A stretch of 64,000 bases of DNA from JADKCZ01 sp963786945 (GTDB lineage: Bacteria; Myxococcota; Myxococcia; Myxococcales; Anaeromyxobacteraceae), in the NCBI GenBank assembly GCA_963786945.1, contig CAWBAO010000001.1, positions 186,001 through 250,000 on the forward strand, read 5' to 3'. Numbering within the stretch: the first letter of the stretch is position 1; each line of letters starts with the position of its first letter. This document shows, piece after piece, positions 54,468 through 64,000 of this stretch. A program made the position numbers and the translations under genes. The notes below the pieces were generated by a model. It saw only the letters and a program-made list of their open reading frames with translations, searched no databases and had not been told where the DNA came from.

Positions 54468-56099
54468 TCAGGCTCGGCCGCGATCCGGCGAGGCGGCCGG
54501 CCCGCGGGCGGCCCGGGAGGTGAGGTGCAGCGTCTGCGTCGGGAAGGCCATGGCGGTGCCGGCGGCCCGGACCACCCCCATGAACTGGAGGAGCACCTCC
54601 TGGCGGATCGCCTGGAACTGGCCCCAGTCGGCGGTCCGGAACCAGGCCATGACCTCGATGTCGAGGGAGAAGGCGCCGAACTGCTTGAGGCGGACCACCA
54701 CGGTGTCGGGCCAGATGAGCGGGTGGCCCCGGAGCACCGCCTCGAGCCCCGCCAGCACCTCCCGCACCTGGTCGGCGCTGGTCTCGTAGACCAGGCCGAG
54801 ATCGCAGGCCAGCCGGATCCGATCGCGCGCCGCGAACGACTCGAGCCGCATGTCGGCCAGCCGCCCGTTGGGGATGGAGACCAGGGTGCGGTCCAGCGTC
54901 CGGATGCGCGTCGACCGCAGCCCGATCGCCTCGACGGTCCCGACCAGCTCCTCCACCTTGATGAAGTCGCCTTCCCGGATGGGCTGGTCGAGGCCGAGGG
55001 AGAGCGCCCCGAAGAGGTTCTCCACCGTCTTCTGCGCGGCCAGGGCGAACGCCAGCCCGCCCAGGCCGAGGCCGGCCAGGAGGCTGCCCACCGGGTAGCC
55101 GAGCTCCGAGAGCGCGGCCACCACGGCCAGCGCGGCCACCACCACCTTGGCGATGCGGCCGGTGATGGAGAGGAGCGAGCGTGAGCCCGGCCGCTCGAGG
55201 GCCCACGGCGCCCTCGAGAGCGCGCTGGTGGAGACGTCGATGGCGCGCAGCAGCGACCAGAACACCACCACCAGGAGGCCGGTGCGCAGCGCCCGGTCCG
55301 TGACCAGCTGGATCGGCCGGGACATGTCGAGCCGCGCCAGGAGCAGCCCCGCGACGGCCAGGCTCCAGGCGAGCGTCAGCGGCCCTCCCAGCCGGCTGGC
55401 GATCTCGTCGTCCCACGTCGACCCGGTCCGCCTGGCGAGGCGAAGGAGCACGGCCCGGGAGACCCGGCCGAGGATGGCGCCGAGGGCCCAGGCCACGGGG
55501 GCCACGACCAGCAGGACCAGCCACTGCCACCACGGGAGGTCCATGGGCCCGGCCCGGAGCAGCGGCGCGGGCAGGCGGTCGAGCGCCCATCGGCCGGGCA
55601 GCCTCCCGTACCAGGTCGGGATCCGCTCCACCGTCGAGCGCGCGAACCGCCAGGTCCTCGCCTCCCCTTCGTCCAGCCGGGCCAGGCGCACCGGCTCCAG
55701 CTGGCCGGCCGCGCCGGGAACCCGTCCCAGCTCGTCCATGCCGGCCGGCAACCCGTCCCCCGGGCGGCCCTCGGGCGCGTCCGAGACCGCCTGCAGGTCG
55801 ATCAGCAGGCTCCGGTCCAGCACGGCCTTCAGCTGGCGGGCCAGCGCCTCCCCGTCGGGCCGCTGCGCGGGCGCGAGGTCCAGGAGCGAGGCGGCCTCGC
55901 GGAACCGGCCGTCGTGGGTCAGGTCGAGGAAGCGCTCGACGAGCTCCCGCGGGGTCGCCGCGACGGCGCCGCCGGCGGGTCCTTCCGGCGGGGCGATCCC
56001 CGGCGCCGCCGTGACCTCGGCGATGGGCGGCGCCGCGGGCGTCGGCTGGGGGAGCGCCAGCAGGAGCGAGGCCAGGAGCGCGGCGATGACGTGGTCCAT
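54468..56099 (-). CDS. Mechanosensitive channel of the MscS family with extracytoplasmic N-terminal domain
   Basis: This protein has 543 residues. A signal peptide (1-22) and an exported alpha-helical domain (about 40-185) precede five hydrophobic segments (about 190-375) and the MscS core. The pore helix is the Gly/Ala-rich GLGLGGLAFALAAQKTVEN, followed by the vestibule strand REGDFIKVEELVGTVEAIGLRSTRIRT and IPNGRLADMRLESF. It should open under membrane tension and release small solutes on hypo-osmotic shock. It is divergent from the GT20 trehalose-phosphate-synthase-like gene, which suggests joint control of solute build-up and release. No Shine-Dalgarno is evident at the ATG at 56099. Confidence 0.88.
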   Translation of the reverse strand: MDHVIAALLASLLLALPQPTPAAPPIAEVTAAPGIAPPEGPAGGAVAATPRELVERFLDLTHDGRFREAASLLDLAPAQRPDGEALARQLKAVLDRSLLIDLQAVSDAPEGRPGDGLPAGMDELGRVPGAAGQLEPVRLARLDEGEARTWRFARSTVERIPTWYGRLPGRWALDRLPAPLLRAGPMDLPWWQWLVLLVVAPVAWALGAILGRVSRAVLLRLARRTGSTWDDEIASRLGGPLTLAWSLAVAGLLLARLDMSRPIQLVTDRALRTGLLVVVFWSLLRAIDVSTSALSRAPWALERPGSRSLLSITGRIAKVVVAALAVVAALSELGYPVGSLLAGLGLGGLAFALAAQKTVENLFGALSLGLDQPIREGDFIKVEELVGTVEAIGLRSTRIRTLDRTLVSIPNGRLADMRLESFAARDRIRLACDLGLVYETSADQVREVLAGLEAVLRGHPLIWPDTVVVRLKQFGAFSLDIEVMAWFRTADWGQFQAIRQEVLLQFMGVVRAAGTAMAFPTQTLHLTSRAARGPAASPDRGRA

Positions 56100-56181
56100 G
56101 GAGGCCGAGAATGCCACTCCCCGGCCGCGTCGGCACCTGCGACGCCACCGCACGGAGCCGCCCGGCCCGGGCCCGGCTGGT

Positions 56182-56210
56182 TTGACCTGCCGGGGTGGCT
56201 GTTCTACGTC
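56182..56210 (+). promoter_or_regulatory. Putative promoter of the GT20 gene
   Basis: TTGACC (56182-56187) is followed by a 17-base spacer and TACGTC (56205-56210). The -35 is good and the -10 poor. Transcription would begin near 56217, about 30 nt before the GTG at 56246, which supports that start over the upstream GTG at 56195 (inside the promoter). It lies in the 146-nt divergent region shared with the MscS gene. Confidence 0.4.
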
Positions 56211-56245
56211 TACGGGCGAGGTCATCCGACCCGGGAATCACCACC

Positions 56246-58468
<2,223 letters not shown>

Positions 58469-58492
58469 CGGGCCGGCCCGTCCCGGGGGGGG

Positions 58493-59908
58493 CTAGCCTC
58501 CGCTGCTGCCGGCGCGCGGCCGCACCACGGTCACCGAGCAGGGCGCCTCGGCGGCCACCCGCGTGGAGACGAAGCTGCCCTTCATGGGCACGTCCGCCGG
58601 CGGCGCCCCGATCACCAGGTGGTCCACCTGGTTGACCCGCGCGTACTCCATCAGCGCCGCGGCCGGGTCCCCCGACTCGATCACGTGGTAGCTGATCCGC
58701 TCGGGCGGCAGCCCCAGCGGCTCGGCCCAGTTGCGCAGCAGCACCAGGTGCTTGATGCGCATCGAGGTCCCGGCCTCCTCCTCCTTGCCGCCGGCCAGCT
58801 CCGAGGCCGGCGGGATCACGGTCACGCAGGTGAGCCGCCGGTCCGGGTCGATGGCCAGCAGCCGCTTCACCACGTCGCGGAGCACCTGGAAGCGCTGCTC
58901 GTTCTTGTGCAGGGTGGCCACCGCCGCCAGCACGATCGACGCGGTGGAGAGCTGCTGGCTGGGCCGATCCAGCGGGGAGGGCTCGTAGCCGGTCGCCATG
59001 ATCCAGCGCTTGAGCAGCGTCCCCGGCCCGGGGCGGCGCAGCCGCCGGCCCCGCTCGCCCACGGTCACCTGCTCCGGGTGCGCCAGGTCCGCGGCCACCT
59101 GCGCCGCCGAGGCGTAGCGGTCCGCGGCCTGCGCCTCGAGGCAGCGCAGGATCACCTCCTGCAGCCACTCCGGGCAGGCGGGGACGATCCGGCGCGGCGA
59201 CATGGGCATGTGCCAGAGCCGGTGGCGGAGGGCGCGCTGGCTGGAGGGGGCGCCGAAGGGGTACTGGCCGGTGACCAGCTCGTAGAGGATGACGCCCAGC
59301 GCGAAGACGTCGCTGCGGGGATCGTGGCGCACCCCCAGCACCTGCTCCGGCGAGATGTACGGCCCCGAGCCCATGGGGTGGCGGAACTCCTCGGCCAGCA
59401 GGTCCGGGAAGTGGGCGTGGCGCGCCAGCCCGAAGTCGATGAGCACCGCCTCGCCGTCGGGGCGGAAGATGACGTTGCCCGGCTTGAGGTCGAGGTGCAC
59501 CACCTCCTGCAGGTGGATGGCGTGGATGGCGCGCGCCAGGGCCGTCCCCACCCGCGCCACCTCGGCCGGCTCCACCGGCCCGTTCCCGACCCACTCCTTG
59601 AGCGACCGCCCCTCCACGAACTCCATCACCAGGTAGGGCTGGGCGGCGAGGTCCCCGGCGGCCACGAAGCGCGGGACGTGGGGCCCGGTGAGCGCCGCGT
59701 GCACCGTGGACTCCACCTCGTAGGTGACCACCGTCTCCGACGGCTCGCCGGGGCCGAGCCGGGGCACCTTGATGATGAGCGGGAAGCCGAGGTCGGCGCG
59801 CCCCGGCGGCGGCGTGGCCCGGAAGATGATCCCCATGCCCCCGCCGTGCAGCCGCTCACCCAGCGTGAAGCCGTCGACGACGTCGCCGGTCTGGAGGTTG
59901 GGGTTCAC
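58493..59908 (-). CDS. Ser/Thr protein kinase fused to a universal stress protein (UspA) domain
   Basis: This protein has 471 residues. The kinase domain (about 13-275) keeps ATP-lysine K47, the catalytic loop HLDLKPGN (H138, D140) and DFG at 158-160, so it should be active. The first Gly of the glycine-rich loop is His (LHGGGMG). The C-terminal UspA domain (about 315-465) has TASIVLAAVATLHKN at its first strand and the nucleotide-loop pattern VIGAPPADVPMKGSF near its end. There is no transmembrane segment, so it is cytosolic. The start is a GTG at 59908 with GGGAG upstream, 4 nt after the phosphoesterase stop. It probably links stress or nucleotide sensing to protein phosphorylation. Confidence 0.88.
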   Translation of the reverse strand: MNPNLQTGDVVDGFTLGERLHGGGMGIIFRATPPPGRADLGFPLIIKVPRLGPGEPSETVVTYEVESTVHAALTGPHVPRFVAAGDLAAQPYLVMEFVEGRSLKEWVGNGPVEPAEVARVGTALARAIHAIHLQEVVHLDLKPGNVIFRPDGEAVLIDFGLARHAHFPDLLAEEFRHPMGSGPYISPEQVLGVRHDPRSDVFALGVILYELVTGQYPFGAPSSQRALRHRLWHMPMSPRRIVPACPEWLQEVILRCLEAQAADRYASAAQVAADLAHPEQVTVGERGRRLRRPGPGTLLKRWIMATGYEPSPLDRPSQQLSTASIVLAAVATLHKNEQRFQVLRDVVKRLLAIDPDRRLTCVTVIPPASELAGGKEEEAGTSMRIKHLVLLRNWAEPLGLPPERISYHVIESGDPAAALMEYARVNQVDHLVIGAPPADVPMKGSFVSTRVAAEAPCSVTVVRPRAGSSGG

Positions 59909-59912
59909 CGGC

Positions 59913-60653
59913 TCACTCCCCGCGCTCCAGCCGGAGCGCCAAGAACTCGGGCAGGCCGGCGGCGCGGATCTTGGCGGCCGCCGCCGACCAGTCGTAGGGC
60001 ACCCGGTGGAAGGTCAGCGTGGCCCGCCCGGTGTCGAAGATGGCGTAGCACGCCGCGGTGTTGCCGTCGCGCGGCTGGCCGACCGAGCCGGCCACCGCCA
60101 GCCAGCCGCGGTGGGCCGGCACCGGGATGGCGACCCCGGGCACCGGCTTGAACGGCAGGGCGTGCCCGGTCCGGGTCAGGTGGTAGAGGGCCTGCTCGTG
60201 GACGTGGCCGGAGAAGACCCAGGTGGCGCCGGCCGCCGCCATGCTGTGGGCCGCCGCCGAGGCGTCGTGGACGTAGGTCCAGTCGGCAGGGCCGTTGGCG
60301 CTGGCGTGGACGAAGCAGATGGCGTCGCGCCGCACCACCAGCGGCAGGGCGGCCAGGAAGGCCAGCTGGCCCTGGTCGAGCTGCCGGCGGGTCCAGCCCA
60401 CCACCGCCTCGGCGCTCTTGTTCATGGTCTCGGTGCCGGCCACCACCGCGGCGTCGTGGTTGCCGCGCACCACCACCGCCCCGGCCGCGGCCCGGGCCCG
60501 GACCCGGTCCAGCACCGCCGCCGGGTCGGCGCCGTAGCCGACCAGGTCGCCGAGGAAGGCGATCTCCTCGGCGCCCTGCTCCCCGGCGTGCTCGAGGCAG
60601 GCCTCGAAGGCCTCCAGGTTGGCGTGGATGTCGGCGAAGAGGGCGAGCTTCAT
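59913..60653 (-). CDS. Calcineurin-like metallophosphoesterase
   Basis: This 246-residue two-metal phosphoesterase has motifs FADIHANLEAFEACL, FLGDLVGYGADP, VVRGNHDAAV, and SGHVHEQALY, in the correct order and complete. The family includes YfcE-like and diadenosine-tetraphosphatase-like enzymes. The closest resemblance is to bacterial MJ0936/YfcE-type phosphodiesterases with unknown natural substrate. Being just upstream of the kinase-UspA gene (4-nt gap), it might act as a phosphatase partner, but this family rarely acts on proteins. Confidence 0.88.
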   Translation of the reverse strand: MKLALFADIHANLEAFEACLEHAGEQGAEEIAFLGDLVGYGADPAAVLDRVRARAAAGAVVVRGNHDAAVVAGTETMNKSAEAVVGWTRRQLDQGQLAFLAALPLVVRRDAICFVHASANGPADWTYVHDASAAAHSMAAAGATWVFSGHVHEQALYHLTRTGHALPFKPVPGVAIPVPAHRGWLAVAGSVGQPRDGNTAACYAIFDTGRATLTFHRVPYDWSAAAAKIRAAGLPEFLALRLERGE

Positions 60654-60675
60654 GGGAGCACCTGGTCCACCGGCC

Positions 60676-61275
60676 TCAGAGCTGGCGCAGCGTCCGGGCG
60701 CCGAGCGCCCGGCGCAGGTAGAGGAACAGCTCGGCGGTGGCGACGGCGTCGGTCAGGGCGTCGTGGGCCAGGTAGTCGGGGAGGCCGAAGCGGCGCCGCG
60801 CCTCGGTGAGGTTGACGCTCGGATCCTCGCTGGCGTAGCCGGGGTTGGTGAAGCGCTGCCTGCGGTTGAGCTTGAGGATCAGCTCGACGGTGTCCACCAC
60901 CGGCGGCGCCGGCCAGGGGCGGCCGTGGCGGGCGAAGGCCTGCTTGAGGAAGGCCACGTCGATGCCCTGGTGGTGGACCAGCAGCGCCCCCTCGCGCACC
61001 CGCCGGTCGACCTCGCCGAGCACCTCGGGCAGGGGCGGCGCCTCCCGCACCTCGCCCCGGACCAGCTGGTGGGCCCGCACCGACTCGGGACGGATCTCGC
61101 GCCCGTCCTCGGGGCGCACCAGCGTCCGGTAGGCCTCTCCGAGCTTGATGATGCCGGCGCGGATGGGGAGCATGCCGAGCGCGATGATGGGATCCCGCTT
61201 CGGGTCGAGCCCGCCGGTCTCGATGTCGAGGGACCAGTAGGTGACCGAGTCCCAGGCCGGCGAGGAGAAGAACAC
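60676..61275 (-). CDS. DnaQ-like 3'-5' exonuclease domain protein
   Basis: This 199-residue DEDD exonuclease has Exo I SLDIETGGLDPKRDPI, Exo II in HHQGIDVAFLKQAF and Exo III in LAHDALTDAVATAEL, which contains the His of the DEDDh subtype. It resembles the epsilon proofreading subunit and stand-alone exonucleases of the PolC/ExoX type. The GTG at 61275 was chosen; no ribosome site is clear. It lies between the phosphoesterase (22 nt downstream) and the CBS/DUF294 gene (37 nt upstream) on the same strand. In many Proteobacteria a DUF294 gene and a DnaQ-like gene are also neighbours. Confidence 0.88.
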   Translation of the reverse strand: MFFSSPAWDSVTYWSLDIETGGLDPKRDPIIALGMLPIRAGIIKLGEAYRTLVRPEDGREIRPESVRAHQLVRGEVREAPPLPEVLGEVDRRVREGALLVHHQGIDVAFLKQAFARHGRPWPAPPVVDTVELILKLNRRQRFTNPGYASEDPSVNLTEARRRFGLPDYLAHDALTDAVATAELFLYLRRALGARTLRQL

Positions 61276-61312
61276 GGGACATTCTACCCCGCGGCCCGGC
61301 GACGGGGCCGAA

Positions 61313-63115
61313 TCAGAAGGAGGCCTGGTAGTGGTAGGCGGCCATGTCCTGCCAGCTCTTGATGGCGCGGAAGGACTCCTTGAGGCGGCTGCGCTCGATG
61401 GCGGTGAGGCTGCTGAAGGCCACCTTGTTGAGGATGGGCTTCCCCTCCGAGGCCTGCTTGAGCTGCACCCGGAGCCGCAGGCCCAGCAGGAACTTGTAGG
61501 CCTCGCCGACCACGTTGAAGACCTCCTGGCTCATCAGGCCGGCCTTCACCGCCGCCTCGAGCCGGGCGTGGGTGTTCCGCTCCGACGAGCCGATCTCCAG
61601 CCCGTAGCAGCGGGCCAGCAGCACGATGGGCGCCAGCCCCTGCATCTTCAGGTCGAGCTCGGTCGACTCGCGCAGGCGCAGCACCAGCGAGCTGGGCGGC
61701 CGCAGGTCGAGGGCGGCGCGGGCCAGGTAGCGGAGGAAGATGGGGTGCTGGGCGGTGCTGCGGAGCGCGGCCTCCAGCGGCTCGATGTCGAGCGTGCCCC
61801 CCACCTTCCGGTAGTCGAAGAAGGTGGAGGCCTCGAGCAGCTCCTGCGGCTTGCGGGCCTCGAACCAGCCGGCGAAGCGCTGCGCCCAGTCCGACACGGT
61901 GCCGAGCCAGTTCTTCGCCATGTAGCCGCCGTGGCAGGGAGGAAACCCGGCCGCCTCGAGGTCGGCGTTGACGCGCTCGGCCAGCGACTGGTACCAGGCG
62001 CGCCGGGGCTCCCCCGCATCGTCGAAGACCAGGGCGTTGTCCTGGTCGGTGAGGAGGGTCTGCTCCATGCGCCCCTCCGAGCCCATCACCACCCAGGCAT
62101 ACGGCGCGGGGGCCGGGCCCAGGTCGGCCTCGGCGAAGGCGAGCAGCCGTCGCAGCAGGGCGTCGTTGAGGCGCGCCACGTAGCCGGCGATGACGTCGGC
62201 CTCCAGCCCGCCGGCCAGCAGCGTCGCCACCATCTCCGTCACCTTGGCGGCGTAGCCGGGCAGGCCGGACCGGTCCGCCATCCGCTCGACGCGACGGAGC
62301 ACGGCCACCGGTCCCGGGGCGTGGACCTTGAGCAGGTCGGTGGAGGTGAGCACCCCCACGATCTCCTCGCCGCGCCGGATGGGCAGGTGGTGGCTGCCGG
62401 TGTCGAGCAGCGTGGTCCAGGCGGCCGAGACCGGCGTGGAGGCCTCCACCGCGCGCAGCGGGCGGGTGATGATGGTGGCCACCGGCGTCTCCGGCCCCAG
62501 CCCCTCGGCCAGCACGCGGTTCCGGAAGTCGCGGTCGGTGACGATGCCGGCCGGCTCGCCGCGGACCAGGACCGACGAGACCTTCTGGTCGCGCATGACG
62601 CGGGCCGCGTCACCCACGGTGGCCTCGGCCTCGACCCAGATGGCGGGGCGGCGCAGCAGCCGCCCCACCTCCAGCTGCAGGTCGGCCTTGAAGGTGGTCA
62701 CCGGCGAGTGCTCCAGGCTGCTCTTGAGCCGCTGCGACATCCCCACCGCGAAGTGGCCGGCGAACTGGGCGTCGCCCATGAGCTGCTGGAACTGCGCCGC
62801 CGGCAGCCGGTAGGCGAGCAGGTCGTCCTCCACCCGCACGTCGAGCGTGGCCTTGCCGGTGATCAGCGAGGTGTACCCGAAGGTCTCCCCCTCCTCCAGC
62901 ACCTGCAGCGTCTGCCCCTCGCGCTCCAGGCGGACCGAGCCCTTGCGGATGACGTAGAGGTGCTGCATCGGCTCGCCGCCGACCCGGACCAGCTCCGCGC
63001 CCGCGGGGTAGTAGCCGATCTCGAGCGAGGCGGCGGCCGCGTCGAAGAGCGCGGGCGGCAGGGCGTTGAAGGGCGGGGTGGCGCGGAGGAAGGCGACGGG
63101 ATCGAGGGTGGCCAT
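61313..63115 (-). CDS. cNMP-binding/CBS/DUF294 nucleotidyltransferase-like regulator
   Basis: This 600-residue cytoplasmic protein has four modules: a cyclic-nucleotide-binding barrel (about 15-125), a pair of CBS domains (about 155-265), a DUF294 nucleotidyltransferase-like domain with the GlnD-type motif MGSEGRMEQTLLTDQDNAL (about 340-440), and a DUF294 C-terminal helical domain (about 465-600). The G-S and D-x-D residues needed for nucleotidyl transfer are present. Such proteins are usually found next to DUF485/ActP acetate permeases and DnaQ-like exonucleases, exactly as here. They are thought to sense cellular energy or acetate status. The ATG at 63115 is divergent from the permease operon. 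Confidence 0.9.
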   Translation of the reverse strand: MATLDPVAFLRATPPFNALPPALFDAAAASLEIGYYPAGAELVRVGGEPMQHLYVIRKGSVRLEREGQTLQVLEEGETFGYTSLITGKATLDVRVEDDLLAYRLPAAQFQQLMGDAQFAGHFAVGMSQRLKSSLEHSPVTTFKADLQLEVGRLLRRPAIWVEAEATVGDAARVMRDQKVSSVLVRGEPAGIVTDRDFRNRVLAEGLGPETPVATIITRPLRAVEASTPVSAAWTTLLDTGSHHLPIRRGEEIVGVLTSTDLLKVHAPGPVAVLRRVERMADRSGLPGYAAKVTEMVATLLAGGLEADVIAGYVARLNDALLRRLLAFAEADLGPAPAPYAWVVMGSEGRMEQTLLTDQDNALVFDDAGEPRRAWYQSLAERVNADLEAAGFPPCHGGYMAKNWLGTVSDWAQRFAGWFEARKPQELLEASTFFDYRKVGGTLDIEPLEAALRSTAQHPIFLRYLARAALDLRPPSSLVLRLRESTELDLKMQGLAPIVLLARCYGLEIGSSERNTHARLEAAVKAGLMSQEVFNVVGEAYKFLLGLRLRVQLKQASEGKPILNKVAFSSLTAIERSRLKESFRAIKSWQDMAAYHYQASF

Positions 63116-63476
63116 CCGGGGCGAGCTTACGCCAGCCGGCCCGCGACGCCCAGCGTGTCCCCCGGCGCGCGACGGCTCCGCTCCGGCCCGGAGGCCGATG
63201 GCCTCGGCGTGCCGCGCGCCCCGGCCACCGAGGAACCCGCCACGTGCTCCTCCCAGGCTGCGACAGGAAGGCGCACCCGGGGCGACAGCGATGCGCCGGC
63301 GCCGCAGAGGCTGCGCGCAGCCCTTGCGTCGGCGGCCATCGTGGACCGCGCCGGGGCGCGAAGATTGACGAACGTCACCGCCGCGGCAATCGGGCGACGG
63401 CAATCACTATGCGTGTCGCAATCTTTCTGCTAATTGGGACGGCCTCAACCTTCGTGCCCACCCGCAGGAGACGACG
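63116..63476. promoter_or_regulatory. Divergent regulatory region of the DUF294 and DUF485-actP genes
   Basis: This 361-nt gap has no gene. The half next to the permease operon (63360-63476) is AT-richer and patterned. It holds a perfect inverted repeat TGACG-AA-CGTCA (63366-63377), three copies of GCAATC (63386, 63400, 63418), and an AAGATTG (63361-63367) that pairs with CAATCTT (63419-63425). TTGACG at 63365 could be a -35 box, but no good -10 follows. These are plausible regulator sites for acetate-responsive control. The left half shows no structure I can name. Confidence 0.5.
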
Positions 63477-63818
63477 ATGGACACCACCGCCAGGCCCGCC
63501 GACGCCAGCAAGAACGCCACCGAACTGATCGAGTCGCCGGCCTTCCGCGCGCTGGTGAAGACCCGCTTCGCGGTGAGCTCCGTGCTCCTCGTCCTGCTCT
63601 TCGTCGGCTACTACGGCTACATCCTGCTGGTGGCCACCCGCCCCGACGTGGTGGCGCGCCGCCTCTCCGACGCCCCCGACGCCATCACCAACCTCGGCCT
63701 GGTGCTGGGCATCGGCACCCTGATCTTCGCCTGGGTGCTCACCGCCATCTACGTGGTCTGGGCCAACCGCTCCTACGACCCCGAGGTCGAGCGGCTCAAG
63801 AACCAGCTGAAGCGCTGA
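63477..63818 (+). CDS. DUF485 membrane protein, ActP partner
   Basis: This 113-residue protein has two transmembrane helices (about 33-55 and 72-97) with the DUF485 landmarks FRALVKTRFAVSSVLLVLLF, YYGYILLVA and a C-terminal basic helix. In E. coli the homologue YjcH is encoded just before the acetate permease ActP, as it is here. GCAGGAG lies six bases before the ATG. It probably assists assembly or activity of the permease. Confidence 0.9.
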   Translation: MDTTARPADASKNATELIESPAFRALVKTRFAVSSVLLVLLFVGYYGYILLVATRPDVVARRLSDAPDAITNLGLVLGIGTLIFAWVLTAIYVVWANRSYDPEVERLKNQLKR

Positions 63819-63848
63819 CGCCGTCCACGACCTCCGGAGACCGACCAC

Positions 63849-64000
63849 ATGCCTCCCGCCACCGCCGCCGCCCCGGCCTACGAGTCCACGCTCGGCCACC
63901 CCACCTTCGCCTCCGTCGGCTTCTTCTTCCTCATCGTCCTGGTGACCCTGATCGTCACCTACTGGGCGGCGCGGAAGACCAAGACCTCGTCGGAGTACTA
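63849..64000 (+). CDS. actP: Sodium:solute symporter, ActP-like (5' part only)
   Basis: The first 50 codons are present before the window ends. They comprise an Ala-rich start, a transmembrane helix (about 23-41, ASVGFFFLIVLVTLIVTYWAA) and the cytoplasmic RKTKTSSEY, which matches the start of SSS-family acetate/glycolate permeases (the helix and ARRTRSxxEFY motif). The order DUF485 then this gene, with a 30-nt gap, supports ActP. GGAG is ten bases before the ATG. Confidence 0.8.
   Translation, partial: MPPATAAAPAYESTLGHPTFASVGFFFLIVLVTLIVTYWAARKTKTSSEY

Overview
This window is very GC-rich chromosomal DNA (third codon positions almost always G or C, many GTG starts, four-base ATGA gene overlaps). 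The gene set (DUF4388/PATAN protein, Ser/Thr kinases, lipoproteins with beta-propeller or fibronectin-like repeats, tryptophanase, a fused 2-hydroxyacyl-CoA dehydratase system, cytochrome c, DUF485/ActP) fits a Myxococcota bacterium close to Anaeromyxobacter. That assignment is inference. No rRNA, tRNA, CRISPR array, phage or insertion sequence was seen, so this looks like core and semi-core chromosome.

Layout. 1-3.6 kb: cut-off ABC exporter (permease, ATPase), a small zinc-ribbon-like protein and an Smr-domain protein. 3.7-6.8 kb: a degenerate protein kinase, two paralogous convergent sigma factors around a gamma-glutamylcyclotransferase-like gene, and a small membrane protein. 7-14.4 kb: minus-strand run proS, DUF4388 gene, pyrF, a secreted C45/M1-like fusion protein and ybaK. 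14.5-17 kb: cytochrome c, ispG, a SurA/DsbA-like lipoprotein. 17.2-23.1 kb: methyltransferase, a giant activase/dehydratase fusion and a MaoC hydratase. 23.2-29 kb: SDR, STAS-like protein, zinc alcohol dehydrogenase, then three unrelated predicted phospholipid hydrolases (NAPE-PLD-like, patatin, PLA2-like) beside a cyclic-nucleotide sensor. 29-35.3 kb: trxB, moaC, a PepF-type peptidase, cheR, glmU. 35.5-48.5 kb: repeat lipoprotein, tnaA, a membrane glycosyltransferase, glmS, a propeller lipoprotein, a sugar nucleotidyltransferase and two MFS transporters.

48.5-58.5 kb is the most coherent block. It holds a MarR regulator, a GT78/81-like glycosyltransferase, an MscS-related membrane protein, malQ, treS, an MscS channel and a membrane-tethered GT20 trehalose-phosphate-synthase-like enzyme. 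It reads as an osmotic-stress island in which solute synthesis is paired with solute release. 58.5-64 kb: kinase-UspA fusion, metallophosphoesterase, DnaQ-like exonuclease, CBS/DUF294 regulator, then the start of a DUF485-actP-type acetate permease operon.

Quality note. Five otherwise well-preserved genes, including glmS, carry single-base frame breaks at short G/C runs. These look like assembly errors rather than gene decay, and the affected genes are annotated as whole.
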